A stretch of 64,000 bases of DNA, from assembly GCA_963575645.1 (NCBI GenBank), contig OY754468.1, positions 6,572,001-6,636,000 on the forward strand, written 5' to 3'. A program made the position numbers and the translations under genes. The notes beneath the pieces were generated by a model that worked only from the letters and a program-made list of their open reading frames with translations, had not been told where the DNA came from and ran no database searches. The number at the start of each line of letters is the position of its first letter. The stretch's first letter is position 1. This stretch comes from Xanthostigma xanthostigma (lineage: Eukaryota > Arthropoda > Insecta > Raphidioptera > Raphidiidae). Below, one piece after another: positions 32,098 through 42,796 of the stretch.

Positions 32098-35000
32098 GTC
32101 GGTTGCAGTTAGATAAAAATAAGTGATACAGATCGAATAAATTGAAAAGCAAAATTGTAAATCTATAGACACACGGCAATGTGTCCAGGGCCGTCTTTAA
32201 CCTATTGAAGGCCCTGGGCGCATTAGGATAACAGAGTGGGGTGGCGTAGTGGTGAGAGCACTAGACTCGCATTCGGGAGGTACCGGGTTCAAATCCCGGC
32301 GGGGGCAGATGTGACTAGGACTTTTTCCTACCGCCGAGAAACGGTAATTCCTGTACCGGCCATCTTGTTGAGGTTTTCCATGGTTTCCCACAATAATTCC
32401 AGATAAATGTCGAGATGGTTCCTTATTCAAGGCCATGGCCGATTATCTGTCAAACTACTATGCTCAAAATTTGCCTACCTTATCCTAAATTTCCTAAGAA
32501 TTCCTTCATTCGCCCATTGCTATTAATTAAGTTGAAGTTTAAAAATTGTAGAAAATAACGGGAAGTGTGGTAGAAAAAAATAGTAATGGTGCGAATGGAG
32601 TCTGTTATGACATAAAGTCGAGAAACGGACGGTAAACGCATTATTATTATTATATATTAGGATAGTAGGGCCCCTTTGACCTTAACAGAGCATTATTTTG
32701 CTAAAATAGACAAAGAAAGTAGATGAGCAAGGTTCTAAATTTATTTTTATTTCTTTACAGTCACATTAAACGAATTGATAATATAATATAATCCACAAAA
32801 GTAACTCTTTTAGCATTCACAGGTTAATGCTTAAAAATCGATGCTGATTGAAGAGGTACCTTTCTAGATTTGAGATGGGCAAAATCGTTAAAATCTATGT
32901 TTTTGAACAATAGTCCAGTCATTCAAATCTTTGATTAACGTCTGATTAGAACTCTTCAATAAATAAAATTATCGACCAATTTTTCAGATAATTTTATTTA
33001 TTGAATAGTCCAGTCAATACACAGAAAAAACGGCCAAACCTGGCAATTCTACCAAACAGCACCGATTAGCACCAAAATTTGACTGTAGGTTCTACTTACC
33101 CTCAACTTCAAAGTTGTCAATGTGCCGAGGGTTGCTTTTACCCTGGGGGTGAACGCCACCCCTTCGCCAGGATGAATTTTTTTTTATTAAAAATAAGTAT
33201 GGGAATGGATGGATTGACTAATTCTAAGCAGATTTTGTTCTATAAAGTATAAAGCATAAGAAGCTAGGTCTCCAGGTTGCATACTTCGTGCCCCCAACAT
33301 ACAAACAAACAAATTTTACCTCTTTATAACATTAATATAGATTACAATTCCGTTTTTATACACAGGTGGCTGATCTGCGAGAATTCGAAGAGTTTTCGGA
33401 ACTGTTTCCAGACATTGATAACTTGCCTTTGTATCAAACGGCTCTCAAGCAGCTGGAAGAAGGTGGAATACCTTACCGTACACTTCGCACAGAGTTGGTC
33501 CGATGTGGAACTGACGGGGAATACCTTGCAAAGCTGCACTGTATTCGACTAGCTTTTCAATATTTATTTAAGGATCCGACAGTGTGGGCGTGGTTTGCTG
33601 ATTCCGGCCGACAACTGCTGGCTGACCTTCTTCTTTATGCAGATAAGGTGTGTATCATACAGAGCTGCAGAGCAGAGCACCGAACTTAAAAGTCCTTGAA
33701 GCTCAATAAATAAGTAAAAAAGGGAGCTTTCAGAAATCCGCGAGGGGGGGCACATTCTCTTAAGGCCGCTGCACACGAGGCTGGAAACACTGCTGGGACT
33801 TCTGGTGGCTGGCAGACGCTACGAGGCTAGAAATTACGTCACTGCGGGCTCGGCTGCGAGCTCACAAAATGGATTTTAAAATTAGAACAGAGGCTATTTT
33901 TCTTGCTAGGTCCTCTGCTTGTTCTGAGCACAAACCAATCAGGAAACAGGATCTTGTCACGTGGGCGACATTAACAAACGCCCACAAACAAACACTGTGC
34001 CATAGTGTGTGCTCTGTTCAGAGACAATACACGTCATCTTATTTCCGGCCTCGTAGCCAGCCTTCCGGTGTCGCCCCCGTGACAAGATACTGTTTCCAGA
34101 TTGATTCTTACCTCCCCCCCCCAGAAAAAAAATATCTACGCCCTTGACAAGCACTAAGCTCTCAGCAAGGCCCAACTCTGATTCATATAACTGAAGTGAA
34201 TACTTACTTGTGCTTGACCGTAAATTGAATTTGATTGTAAGATTATTATTAATAGGTACCCCCTGCACTCCACAAGAATAGTTGATATTGTGTTATTTTT
34301 TTATTTGCAGGATCCTAAAGATTTTTTAGTTGGTTACGAAGAAATGTTGGAATATTTACAACAAAGTTCAAACTGGCCTGATTTGGAAGCAGAACTTAGC
34401 AGTAAAGGTGTTAAAGCACTTACCTTTTATGACGTAGTTCTTGATTATATACTGATGGACGCTTTTGAAGATTTAGAATCTCCACCGTCTTCTGTCACAG
34501 CCGTTGTACAAAATAGGTGGCTGTCGAATGGATTTAAGGAAACGGTAAGAAGAAACGAATACAGTAGAACCTCTGTAAGTCGAACTTCAAGGGAGACGCC
34601 AAAAATTCGAGTTATAGAGTTTTCGATTTATGAAGGATTTCGACTTGGGCGATTCTTGTAAGGAAATATTCGACTTGTAGAGGTTAAGATTCATTCTTAC
34701 TAATTTTCAGTTGCTATGTTTGGGATACAGATTTATTTTTTCGAGTTATGGAGGGAAAATTTGTACTGAAATGGCTTGTAGGGACTCACTAATTATTTCG
34801 ACCTATAGAGGGCTGAGATTTCAAGTAATGGAGCTTTTGGGGTTTGAAGGGAAGAGAACAAAACATTTTTACGAGTTTTGGAGATTTTTGACGTATCGAG
34901 GTTCGACTTAAAGAGGAGCTACTGTATTACAATATATCCTTTGCTTTTCAAGCAACCCTAAAAAACACTGCAGATTATTATTTATTAACGAAAAGTAAAA

Positions 35001-36498
35001 AAGCTCCTCACCTCAAAGGGTAATTGATTATTTACTTCAAGTGTTTATATTCTCTTTGATTTTAGAAGGTGTGACGTCATTCGGTGTTTCAGTCAACATG
35101 GCCGTTTGCAGAATTTTATACTTTTATTTTATTAAAAATCATATTAATCTCAATGTTTATATTAAAACTGGGTCCTTTTTAAAATCTTTTCAACACATTT
35201 TTCTCTAAAACCATTTATTCTTTGATTCTTTTTTATTGTCATCATGCCTATTGTATACGTAGTAGGTTAGACGGCGAGGAGTTTTGGGTGTATTTTTCAG
35301 GCACAGGCGAGATTATTGTTGGAATCACTTCGTTTTAGGGTATAGTTCAACCCCCTAAGTTTGCTTACAAATTGTTGGTGTGCTTGATTTTATAATTAAC
35401 AATTAGTGACGAAAATAGTGTTTTTTTTCTCTATTTCCTTTAATATCTCCGTTCCTCTTGACTTTTAGTATAGCATAAGCATTGAGAAAGTTGTTCCTTA
35501 TGAAATTTCCTAAAAAATGAGCACTTACAGAGGTCGCTAAGTGCAATTGTTAACTTGCAAATAGCCCCGAAAGTTAAAAAACACGTTTTTTTCACTATTT
35601 TTTTACTAAAAAATGACTGCACATAGATGGCTGAAAATTCTCAAAAATGATGTCTATGTTGACCCAAACATACATGAATAATTTTAGCGTCATCTGTCAA
35701 TTACTTCTCGAGTAATTAACGATCACTTTTTTTTGTTTCCTTAATTGTAAATTGCGCCATTTTTTTCACAAACGGGTTTCGCTGGTCGGACCAAGCCAGA
35801 AACTAAAGAAATCGTTATAAAATGGGTTAGAATTAATTTTTTCCAAAAATTCCAACGGGATACTAAAGTTGAATGGCTTTCTTAATGCATATGCTATACT
35901 AAAAGTCAAGAGGAACGGAGATATTAAAGGAAATAGAGAAAAGAAACTATTTTCGTCACTAATTGTTAATTATAAAATCAAGCACACCAACAATTTGTAA
36001 GCAAACTTAGGGGGTTGAACTACACCCTAAAACGAAGCGATTCCAACAATAATTTCGCCTGTGCCCGAATAATACACTTTTTAATGTTTTTACCTCCTCG
36101 CCGTCTAGCCATAGGTACACTGATTCCACGCGGACGAAGTCGCGAGTACAAGCTAGTTTTAAATATTTTTAATTCTATTTCAGGCTCTCACAACAGCTGT
36201 ATGGTCAGTCCTGAAAGCAAAGCGTCGCATGCTGAAATATCCTCAAGGCTTTATGTGGCATTTCTATAATATATCCGAACAAATGTCCCCGCTAATGGCG
36301 TGGGGCTTTCTAGGACCCAACGAATCGCTGCACGAAATGTGTCTTTATTTTAAGGAACAAGTTATGAGTTTATTAACGGACATATTTAGTTTTCAAAAAA
36401 CGCATTTTACAACTATTGAAGAACTGTCTACAGATATATTAATGCATGTTAAACAACATGTTTTAAACGTAAGTCAACGACTGGTACCGCAAATGTAA
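31760..36498 (+). CDS. Miga: Mitoguardin (MIGA/FAM73), 3' four exons
   Basis: Mitoguardin is an outer-mitochondrial-membrane protein that promotes mitochondrial fusion (with MitoPLD in flies and mammals) and contacts the ER through VAP proteins; its C-terminal part is a lipid-binding domain. The four exons join in phase to 388 residues. The first begins MEALETTINYWEDAL, matching the family's 'aLe.ai.yWedAL' block. It is followed by a serine-rich linker containing SSVESFASAQD, which resembles the VAP-binding (phospho-FFAT-like) segment; that reading is inference. The later exons give FPDIDNLPLYQTALKQLEEG, LAFQYLFKDPTVWAWFADSG, LVGYEEMLEYL and YPQGFMWHFYNISEQMSPLM, the conserved C-terminal domain, ending RLVPQM and a stop. 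The exons coding for the N-terminal membrane anchor are not recognised and probably lie upstream of the window. Every intron contains transposon debris. Confidence 0.93.
32098..32230. repeat. Intron start with GGGCCGTCT-type TE end
   Basis: The sequence 'ccagggccgtctttaaccta' followed by 'aggccctgggcgc' (32187-32221) resembles the end seen inverted at 62505-62530 ('agctatctacggccctg'). It is a relic terminal fragment next to the SINE. Confidence 0.4.
32231..32655 (+). mobile_element. tRNA-derived SINE, copy 2, in mitoguardin intron
   Basis: Co-linear with 17465-17903. The tRNA-like head contains GGTGGCGTAGTGGTGAGAGC (good A box) and GGTTCAAATCC (B box with one change). The body ends in an ATT tract (32640-32652). 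It has the same orientation as the host gene. Confidence 0.85.
32656..33365. other. Mitoguardin intron, no further gene
   Basis: A short palindrome at 32955-33005 ('aataaataaaattatcgacc' facing 'ataattttatttatt') shares its arm with the foldback at 62288-62432. The rest is AT-rich intron, ending at the acceptor 'tttatacacag'. Confidence 0.45.
33366..33647 (+). CDS. Miga: Mitoguardin exon b
   Basis: 94 codons, phase 0 at both ends, from acceptor 'atacacag' to donor AAG|gtgtgt. It codes VADLREFEEFSELFPDIDN and on to LLADLLLYADK. Confidence 0.92.
33766..34090 (+). mobile_element. 'GCTGCACACGAGGC' MITE, in mitoguardin intron
   Basis: Starts TTA then AGGCCGCTGCACACGAGGCT and runs through 'aaaccaatcaggaaacag' and 'cttgtcacgtgggcgac'. 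The right terminus seen at 41401 is absent. At 34105-34146 it is followed by the right end of another MITE ('aaaatatctacgcccttg'). Confidence 0.7.
34311..34544 (+). CDS. Miga: Mitoguardin exon c
   Basis: 78 codons, phase 0 at both ends, from acceptor 'tttatttgcag' to donor ACG|gtaaga. It codes DPKDFLVGYEEMLEYLQQSS through FKETV's equivalent end. The donor lies 17 bp before a MITE. Confidence 0.92.
34562..34924. mobile_element. pogo/Tigger-like MITE (GTCGAAC family), copy 2
   Basis: Starts CAGTAGAACCTCTGTAAGTC and ends 'gaggagctactg', flanked by TA on both sides (34560-34561, 34925-34926). It is inserted just inside the mitoguardin intron; frames running through it are not coding. Confidence 0.85.
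35265..36110. mobile_element. Foldback element with ~210-bp arms
   Basis: Left end GGTTAGACGGCGAGGAG mirrors right end CTCCTCGCCGTCTAGCC. The arms stay complementary inward through 'ttaacaattagtgacgaaaa' and 'aatatctccgttcctcttga' to 'tagtatagcata' at about 35478. The centre (35490-35880) is unique with no open frame of note. It is absent from the rest of the window. Confidence 0.8.
36184..36498 (+). CDS. Miga: Mitoguardin terminal exon
   Basis: Acceptor 'ctatttcag', phase 0, 104 codons and a TAA. It codes ALTTAVWSVLKAKRRMLKY, then GFMWHFYNISEQMSPLMAWG and the final SQRLVPQM. No canonical AATAAA was found in the next ~140 bp before the transposon at 36645, so the polyadenylation site is not defined. 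Confidence 0.93.
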   Translation, partial: ALTTAVWSVLKAKRRMLKYPQGFMWHFYNISEQMSPLMAWGFLGPNESLHEMCLYFKEQVMSLLTDIFSFQKTHFTTIEELSTDILMHVKQHVLNVSQRLVPQM

Positions 36499-36644
36499 GA
36501 ACAAATTGCGTCTGCTACTGTAGTACCTATATTATATAAACTAGTATTTACAGACTTGATATCGCCGGGTTAAAATATTTACGCGATATCGTAATTTAAT
36601 GCTGAAGTGAATTCGATTGGGTCCACACATAGTTATCCATAATA

Positions 36645-37466
36645 GGCACGTTACACGATCAATATTACTGTCAAACCTTTTGCTTCAGTAATATTGTCAG
36701 TACTCGATTATTTCAAATCGATTCTTGTTTTATCAGAACGCACCTTACACAATCAATATTACTGTCAATATATTGCTTCACTACTAGTTGAACCATCAGT
36801 GTATAGGTATACATTGTTTTTTGGTTTCTTCCGAAAATGGATTCACATAAGAAAGCCTGTCTAGCCATAATTTCAGCACTGGCAAGTAAACATCCTGTTA
36901 ATCGACGTTTGTGGATGAAAGAATGGCTAATAAAACGTGATAAGTATTCACATGTCGTCTTGTTAAAAGAAATTAGTACTACAGAAATATATGATTTTAA
37001 AAACTACTTCCGGATGAATGAGGAAACATTTAATAAATTACTACAAATAGTTACCCCTTTCTTAAGAAGGGAAAACACTACTATACGGACCTGTTTACCG
37101 GTGAATGAACGACTAGCTTTAACTCTAAGATATCTAGCAACTGGCAAAAACTTTGAAGACATGAAGTTTTCAGCTGTAATGTCACCAGCTTCAATAAGCT
37201 ATCCTCCATTGTTACGTCTGTACTGGCGCAAGTCAAACGGGTACTGATGGAATATTGAAGCGCAACGTACATGGTCAATACTATTGACATTAATATTGAC
37301 AGTATCCCCTCCATTCTCCAGTATTGATGCGAGAATATAAAAAAATCCGGATTTGCATCAATACTGGTCGTCAATATCTGTATTGACGATCGATTTGACT
37401 TTACACATTCAATAATACTGTCAGTATTTTTGAGTATTGACAATAATATTGATCGTGTAAGGTGCC
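36645..37466 (+). mobile_element. PIF/Harbinger element, internally deleted
   Basis: Left end GGCACGTTACACGATCAATA mirrors right end TATTGATCGTGTAAGGTGCC. A second left-type end (GCACCTTACACAATC) begins at 36740, so the 5' terminus is present twice. The inside holds an N-terminal piece of a PIF transposase. Several 'caatattgac' motifs fill the right part. Target duplication is not clear. Confidence 0.75.
36837..37247 (+). pseudogene. PIF/Harbinger transposase N-terminal fragment
   Basis: The 136-codon frame contains YFRMNEETFNKLLQIVTPFL, then LPVNERLALTLRYLATGKNF and MKFSAVMSPASIS. This is the helical DNA-binding region preceding the DDE nuclease in HARBI1/ALP1-like transposases. The frame ends in non-homologous residues before any DDE motif. 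About two-thirds of the normal protein is missing, so it is a non-functional deletion derivative. Confidence 0.82.
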
Positions 37467-38590
37467 TTTAAGAATTGAATGATTGATTCAGAATTTTAAA
37501 TTGATTCTGCTCGAGAAATTGATCAATAAATTATTTTTAGAACAGGATTGTTTTACAGCTCAACAATGCCATGAAATAATTCAACGAAAGCAAAGCGAAT
37601 CCTCAAGTCGCAGAATTAAATAATTCTACTTAAATTATTTAGTGAGATATTTATTTTTTAAAGTAGGTATTATGAATAATTAATAGAACAAACGAAAATA
37701 TGTGTGGTCACAATCAAATGTGAGTTTCAAATCAAATTTTTTGACAATTCAATCCAGCATAAAACTATTTGATTTGTCGATATTTTAAATGTTGCTATGA
37801 AGGTACACTGTGCCGGTAAATCTAAGAGGTGTCGGGGATTTCCTCTGGGCTCGGATTTTTCGACGATCCATTGTTTTTGCAATTTAGTTTCCGTTCTATT
37901 TCTGCAAAACTTAATTCAAACTAATTGGAAAAATCCTCCGCGTCTGAACTTTCTCATCACAGTCTTGTGTGTACCTACCGATTTTGGTACATCGTGGCCC
38001 CAAAAATAGCAGTAAAATTTTTAAATCAAAATAGATTAGGTATATTTTTAAATATATTTGACATCAAAACTCAACTAAACGTAAACGCAAGCTCTGTTTG
38101 AATGCTCGAGATATGTAATTAAAAATAATTTGACTTCAAGCTGGTAAAAATCCCAGCAGTAGAAATTATTCAATGACTGGTCACATTTTTGATCTGGGAA
38201 ACAACTTTGTAAATTTTTTGTTAGAGCCGTGGAACCCTAGACAATGTTCTCATTGTCAGACCGTTTTTGGCAAAATTCTCAATATCATGTAATTTTAAAT
38301 TTAGGATTTTCTCTGAAGTAGATCGGTCAAAAAGCTGTGAAAGATTTTTCAAACAAGATGGCAGTTCTAACAATAAACCAAGGGCTTCCTGGCTTCAGGG
38401 AGCCTCGCTAAATATAAATGAAAAGTACAATACGGTTCTTTTTGTCGGCGAGCTCAATTTCATTTTCATTTTGCACAAAAAAGGATACTGGGGTCTCAAT
38501 TGTTCCCAATTAGCAACGCGCATTTTTTACGCAATCTTAGATTTGCTTGCACACTGGACATAAACGATAACGTGACTGCAAAAACAAATA
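37467..38590. other. No gene recognised
   Basis: AT-rich intergenic sequence. The frames at 37797-38009 and 38267-38563 show no known domain and no splice or codon pattern that I trust. Confidence 0.35.
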
Positions 38591-38591
38591 C

Positions 38592-39478
38592 TGTATTGGG
38601 ATTTTACTTCGAGCGTACGCCATCTACTTAGAGTTTCAGAGAACTATCCTATGCGAAGCCTCTCATTTAGTAAAGCATTGTGCGCTACGTATTTTTGTAA
38701 ATATGTATTGTTTACAATTGCGGAAGCAGAAGCTGCACACGTCATTTAAAAATCGAAGAAGAAGCATGATATGTGTTGTGCAGTACCTAATTTTGTTAGT
38801 ACATCAAGACGTGCAAATGTTGATATCAAATTATTAAATTGAAAAGTCACAGCTCTGTCAACTGATTTATACACCGTTGATTTCATGCGGTTTCTCTTTC
38901 AAATTTGACGTTTGCATACAGAAAGCAACAAAGTTTACCTTGTCACTATACAGCTTGTATCAACGATTCAGCCACATGTTTAGTAAAGCATTGTGCGCTA
39001 CGTATGTTTGTAAATATGTATTGTTTACAACTACGGAAGCTACACACGTCATTGAAAAATCGAGGAAGAAGCATGATATATGTTGTGCAGTACCTAATTT
39101 TTTTAGTATATAAAGTGCAAATGTTGATATCAAATTATTAAATTGAAAAGTCAGTTGATTTATACACCGTTGATTTTATGCGGTTTCTCTTTCAAATTTG
39201 ACGTTTGTATGCAGAAAGCAACAAAGTTAACCTTGTCACTACAGCTGTTATCAACGATTCGGCCACATTTTAAGTTGTGGCCACAACTCGCAATTTTTTT
39301 CCTTTCAATATAATTACGTTTTGAAAGATTAGTATCACCCCAAGGACAAATTTCTTCCTCGGAAATATATACGTTTTAAATAACTCTTTTACATACTGTC
39401 AATGCAAACGTTTCGCATAGGTCGGCCATATTCATATTTTGAAATGGGCTCCGCCTCCAGGTAAAATCCCAATGCCAT
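38592..39478 (+). mobile_element. THAP-type DNA transposon remnant, tandemly duplicated
   Basis: Left end 'tattgggattttac' (about 38596) mirrors right end 'gtaaaatcccaat' (about 39462-39474). Inside, a unit of about 313 bp is repeated head to tail (38668-38980 and 38981-39274), each starting 'tagtaaagcattgtgcgcta'. The second unit's frame reads ATYVCKYVLFTTTEATHVIE then KSRKKHDICCAVPN, the start of a THAP zinc-finger domain as in P-element-like transposases. The cysteine after VPN is lost here (F) but kept in the 44.9-kb copy. Confidence 0.65.
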
Positions 39479-39913
39479 AGTTTTACAATTTTGAATGTGA
39501 AATAAGATTTGTTTTTATTATCATCATTGTTTATAACATAAGCGTTAGTTTTTATAACAAAGAATAGAAACAATAGTTTTAAAATCTTATACCTACCTAT
39601 TATGTTAAAAATAGTTTTTTCTTCTCTATTTCAAAATATTTAAAAATAGGAATATTCTGTTAAGTTTTTTAGTGGTTTCGTACAATATTATCATCTCTCG
39701 TTTGATTTCATACGATTACTAATTGAATTATTATCGAATAATTAGGTAAAAAATTATTATTTATGATTTAAAAACCGTGATTACAATTTTAAGCGGAGGC
39801 CTCCTCATAATATGAAGCTCGCAGGGTTTACTCAACTGTCCTCTCCTGAATTGCATCCTTCATTTGATAAAAACAAACGTTTAACGCTTTCTACTGCGTC
39901 AAACATCACGTCG
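39479..39913. other. No gene recognised
   Basis: AT-rich intergenic sequence without identifiable features. Confidence 0.35.
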
Positions 39914-40241
39914 TATAACACGCGCCACGAATCTAAAAGGCTCGGAAGTTAAATGCGAATGCGGGCTTGCGCTTGTACAGTCTGTTGAAAAACTACAAAC
40001 TCGCAACTCAACAAAACTAAAATAACAATAACAACTTGACAATAGCTTACTCTACTGCACTTTAAAGCAGGAAAGCGACAAGTGACAAAGGCAACGAGCG
40101 ATCATGGCCAATCACCGACGAGCGCACGTTCTGTGTAGGTAGCTAGGAGGTGGTGGGAGTCTCAACTAGCTCTAAAGTGTGCCTTTGCGACGCTGTTTGT
40201 GACTATCTTCCGAACCTTTTAGATCCGTGGCGCGTATTATA
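39914..40241 (+). mobile_element. TATAAYACGCGCC MITE, full copy
   Basis: Termini TATAACACGCGCCACGAATC and GATCCGTGGCGCGTATTATA are inverted. Co-linear with 25351-25680 over 328 bp. Confidence 0.8.
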
Positions 40242-40565
40242 CGCTGCGTACAGCGTCAAGATAGGTGACAACAGCCTTATAATCAATCGTGAAAGGTTTT
40301 ATCGATAACTTGTCAGATACTTTTGGATAAGTTTTGAATCGTAATTTAATTAACAAAATTAAAAGAAAATGACAAAAGACGATAATAAACATAGAGTGAT
40401 ATGACATAGTAACAAATTATATATATATACTACCTACTAAAAAGTAATGTTAGGCATTTATTTATTATCTATCGAATGTCAACTGTTCAATGTGTTAGAC
40501 GGTCTCATTGCTGAGCGTCAGAGCTCTGGAGGGTTGAGACAAGGAACACAATTTTTTTGGGTGTA

Positions 40566-41027
40566 AAGGCCGCTGCACACGAGGCTAGAAACACTGCTTG
40601 GAGTTCTGCTGACCGGTAGGCTGGGTACGAAGCTGGAAATGACGTCACTGCGGACTCGCTGGCTAGTTCACAAGATAGGTTTAAAAATTAGAACAGGGGC
40701 TATTTTTCTTGCTAGATCCGCTGCTAGGTTTGAGTAAGAACCAATCACGAAGCAGTATCTTGTCACGTGTACGACTTGAACAAACGGCCACAAACCAACA
40801 TGTCGTCATTTTGTTCAGAATCAGACAACAGACACGTTTTGCTCTGTGTTTATATTTGAACTGTCATTGCGCGCGCACCAGATCTATCCACAAAACAAGC
40901 TTGAAAAGACGTCTCGTGTGAAGCGAGCACATAAAAGCAATTAAGACAAAACCATCGTTAGAAAACTAGTAGTCAAATCTAGCAATGAATCTAGCGGCAA
41001 ATACAGCTTCGTGTGCAGCGGCCTTTA
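40566..41027 (+). mobile_element. 'GCTGCACACGAGGC' MITE, full copy
   Basis: Starts AAAGGCCGCTGCACACGAGG and ends CTTCGTGTGCAGCGGCCTTT. A TA or TTA/TAA target is possible from the flanks, which would suit PIF-like or mariner-like elements. Internal landmarks: 'aaccaatcacgaagcagtat', 'cttgtcacgtgtacgac' and 'tgtgaagcgagcacataaaa'. Confidence 0.8.
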
Positions 41028-41401
41028 ATTGCTATTATGTGCTCGCTTCACACGAGACGTCTTTACAAGCTCGCTCTGCAGGTAGATTCGGTGCACACGC
41101 AGTGATAGAACGGTAACAAAAATGCATGTTTATTGTCTCTGAACAGAACACACACTATGGCATAGTGTTTGTTTGTGGGCATTTGTTCAAGTCGCCCACG
41201 TGATAAGATACTGCTTCCTGATTGGTTCTTGCTCATACCTAGAAGCGGAGCTAGCAAGAAAATCAGCCCCTGTTCTAATTTTAAAACCTATCTTCTGAGC
41301 TAGCAGGAGAGCCCACAGAGACGTCATTTCCAGCTTCGTATCCAGCCTACCGGTCAGCAGAAATCGAAACAGTGTTTCTAGCCTCGTGTGCAGTGGCCTT
41401 T
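41028..41401 (-). mobile_element. 'GCTGCACACGAGGC' MITE, inverted neighbour
   Basis: Directly abuts the previous copy in opposite orientation, starting with the inverse of its subterminal segment ('tatgtgctcgcttcacacga') and ending 'gcctcgtgtgcagtggcctt'. Together 40566-41401 make a large imperfect inverted repeat. Confidence 0.75.
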
Positions 41402-41637
41402 AATTGCTCATCTTTTTCAATTTTCTTGCTGCAATAATTGTAGGCTTCCCAGAAATTGGGGCCCTTGGAATTTTGCCACCCTGTCGCTAATCCGCGGCGT
41501 AACCACGCTCCGGCGCTTATACCAATGAAGCCAAACCTTTATAATATGTGTCTTAGAGTTAAGTTTAATTATTTATACAGAAGTGCATTCCATGTATATT
41601 GTATCCATATAAAAATAAGCTTTCTTCATTAGCATTG
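41402..41637. other. No gene recognised
   Basis: Short intergenic stretch with generic 'aattttgccaccctgtcgct' text; nothing assignable. Confidence 0.35.
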
Positions 41638-41707
41638 ATTTACATCAGGGATGTCAAACTGTTGGCTCGTGGGCCGCTTTAGCTCACGATGTGTTCTTGA
41701 AGTAATA

Positions 41708-42056
41708 GTAGGTATATTACATCACAAGGGCCGAAAGTTGAATTTTCGGCCCTGCGCGTCATGAGCCCGAGGCGAAGCTGAGGGCATCATGACGCACAGG
41801 GCCGAGATTTCAACTTTTAAGGCTCGTGTGGTGTATACGATTTTTCTTCATATCCGCTCGACAGCAGGGACGAAAGATTGACATTTACTCCTAATGAGAA
41901 CGGCGGGAGGGAAACATTTCTCATGCGTATTTATACTCGTAACTAGGGTTACCGCTGTCATTTAATATAATAAATAACAGGGAGTAAATGTCAAACTTTC
42001 GTCCTTGCTATAAGAGACGAGAGTACATACTTTCGATCAAGGTATGGAAGAAAAAC
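41708..42056 (+). mobile_element. Composite hairpin/foldback element, copy 4
   Basis: Part B 'tattacatcacaagggccga ... cgtgtggtgtata' (to about 41838), then part A with degenerate ends 'cttcatatccgctcgac' and 'cgatcaaggtatggaag'. Part A is much shorter than in copy 2 because its interior is deleted. Confidence 0.6.
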
Positions 42057-42151
42057 TTCTTTTGGCCCGGTAGGGTGAAATTGATCCATGAGCTTGAAAA
42101 TGTAACGAACGTGTCGCAATGTATATCATAACAACCGACTATAGAACATTA

Positions 42152-42223
42152 AGCTAAGCGGTGACGTGGTAGATTACTTGCCTCGTAACGTAAAGATCGT
42201 AGGTTCGATCTAGGCGGTCGTTG
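42152..42223 (+). repeat. tRNA-like relic
   Basis: The sequence 'gcggtgacgtggtagattac', a 'cctcgtaacg' anticodon-arm-like piece and the B box 'ggttcgatcta' follow tRNA order. Stems are imperfect, so it is a SINE head or tRNA pseudogene inside the hAT element. Confidence 0.45.
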
Positions 42224-42796
42224 CTATTATAATTTTTTTTGTACAATTATACCAGTTTTACTTTTGTAGTGTGTAGTGTAAAATACATAGTCCCTTTATT
42301 TGAAACCTACGCTATCATGGGAAAAACAACAATGAAATAAAACATTTTTTCCTTCCTTCTACAAATTACATTACCTTCTTTACATACATGTAATTATTTC
42401 TGCAGTACTAGGGATGATTTATTCTTTTGTGAAGCCGGTTCTTTTTTAAAATGATTTTTAATTCACACTTTATTTTATTTCGGACGCGAATAGCCTAAAA
42501 TATTAATATTATCCTACTCGATATGAGTTTCTGAGAAAATCACCGTCTTACATAAGCAAACGATTATTTGAAGACCTCTTTTTAAGCCAATTAAAAAACG
42601 TTTTTATTAGCAATGCCAGAGGTCGTAGGTATCTGCGTCTCGCACGAGAAAAGACCCTCGCCTCAAATGAGTTAGACACCCCTGATCTACATAAATAACG
42701 ACAGTTTTTTTTTTATAATAGAGCAAATAGTTCAGTGAACGGTACAAAAGGTTGGTAGTTCTGATTTTTGGATATGTTGCTAGTGCTAAGTCTGTA

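Larger units (their letters stand above)
41646..42684. mobile_element. hAT element carrying nested elements
   Basis: Starts CAGGGATGTCAAACT and ends AGTTAGACACCCCTG (inverted). Flanks ATTTACAT (41638-41645) and ATCTACAT (42685-42692) match at seven of eight. Inside are a composite hairpin/foldback element (41708-42056) and a tRNA-like sequence (42152-42223). No hAT transposase remains. Confidence 0.8.

Noticed and set aside
37081-37443. Minus-strand frame of 120 codons
   Set aside because: Antisense to the PIF transposase fragment and its right-end repeats.
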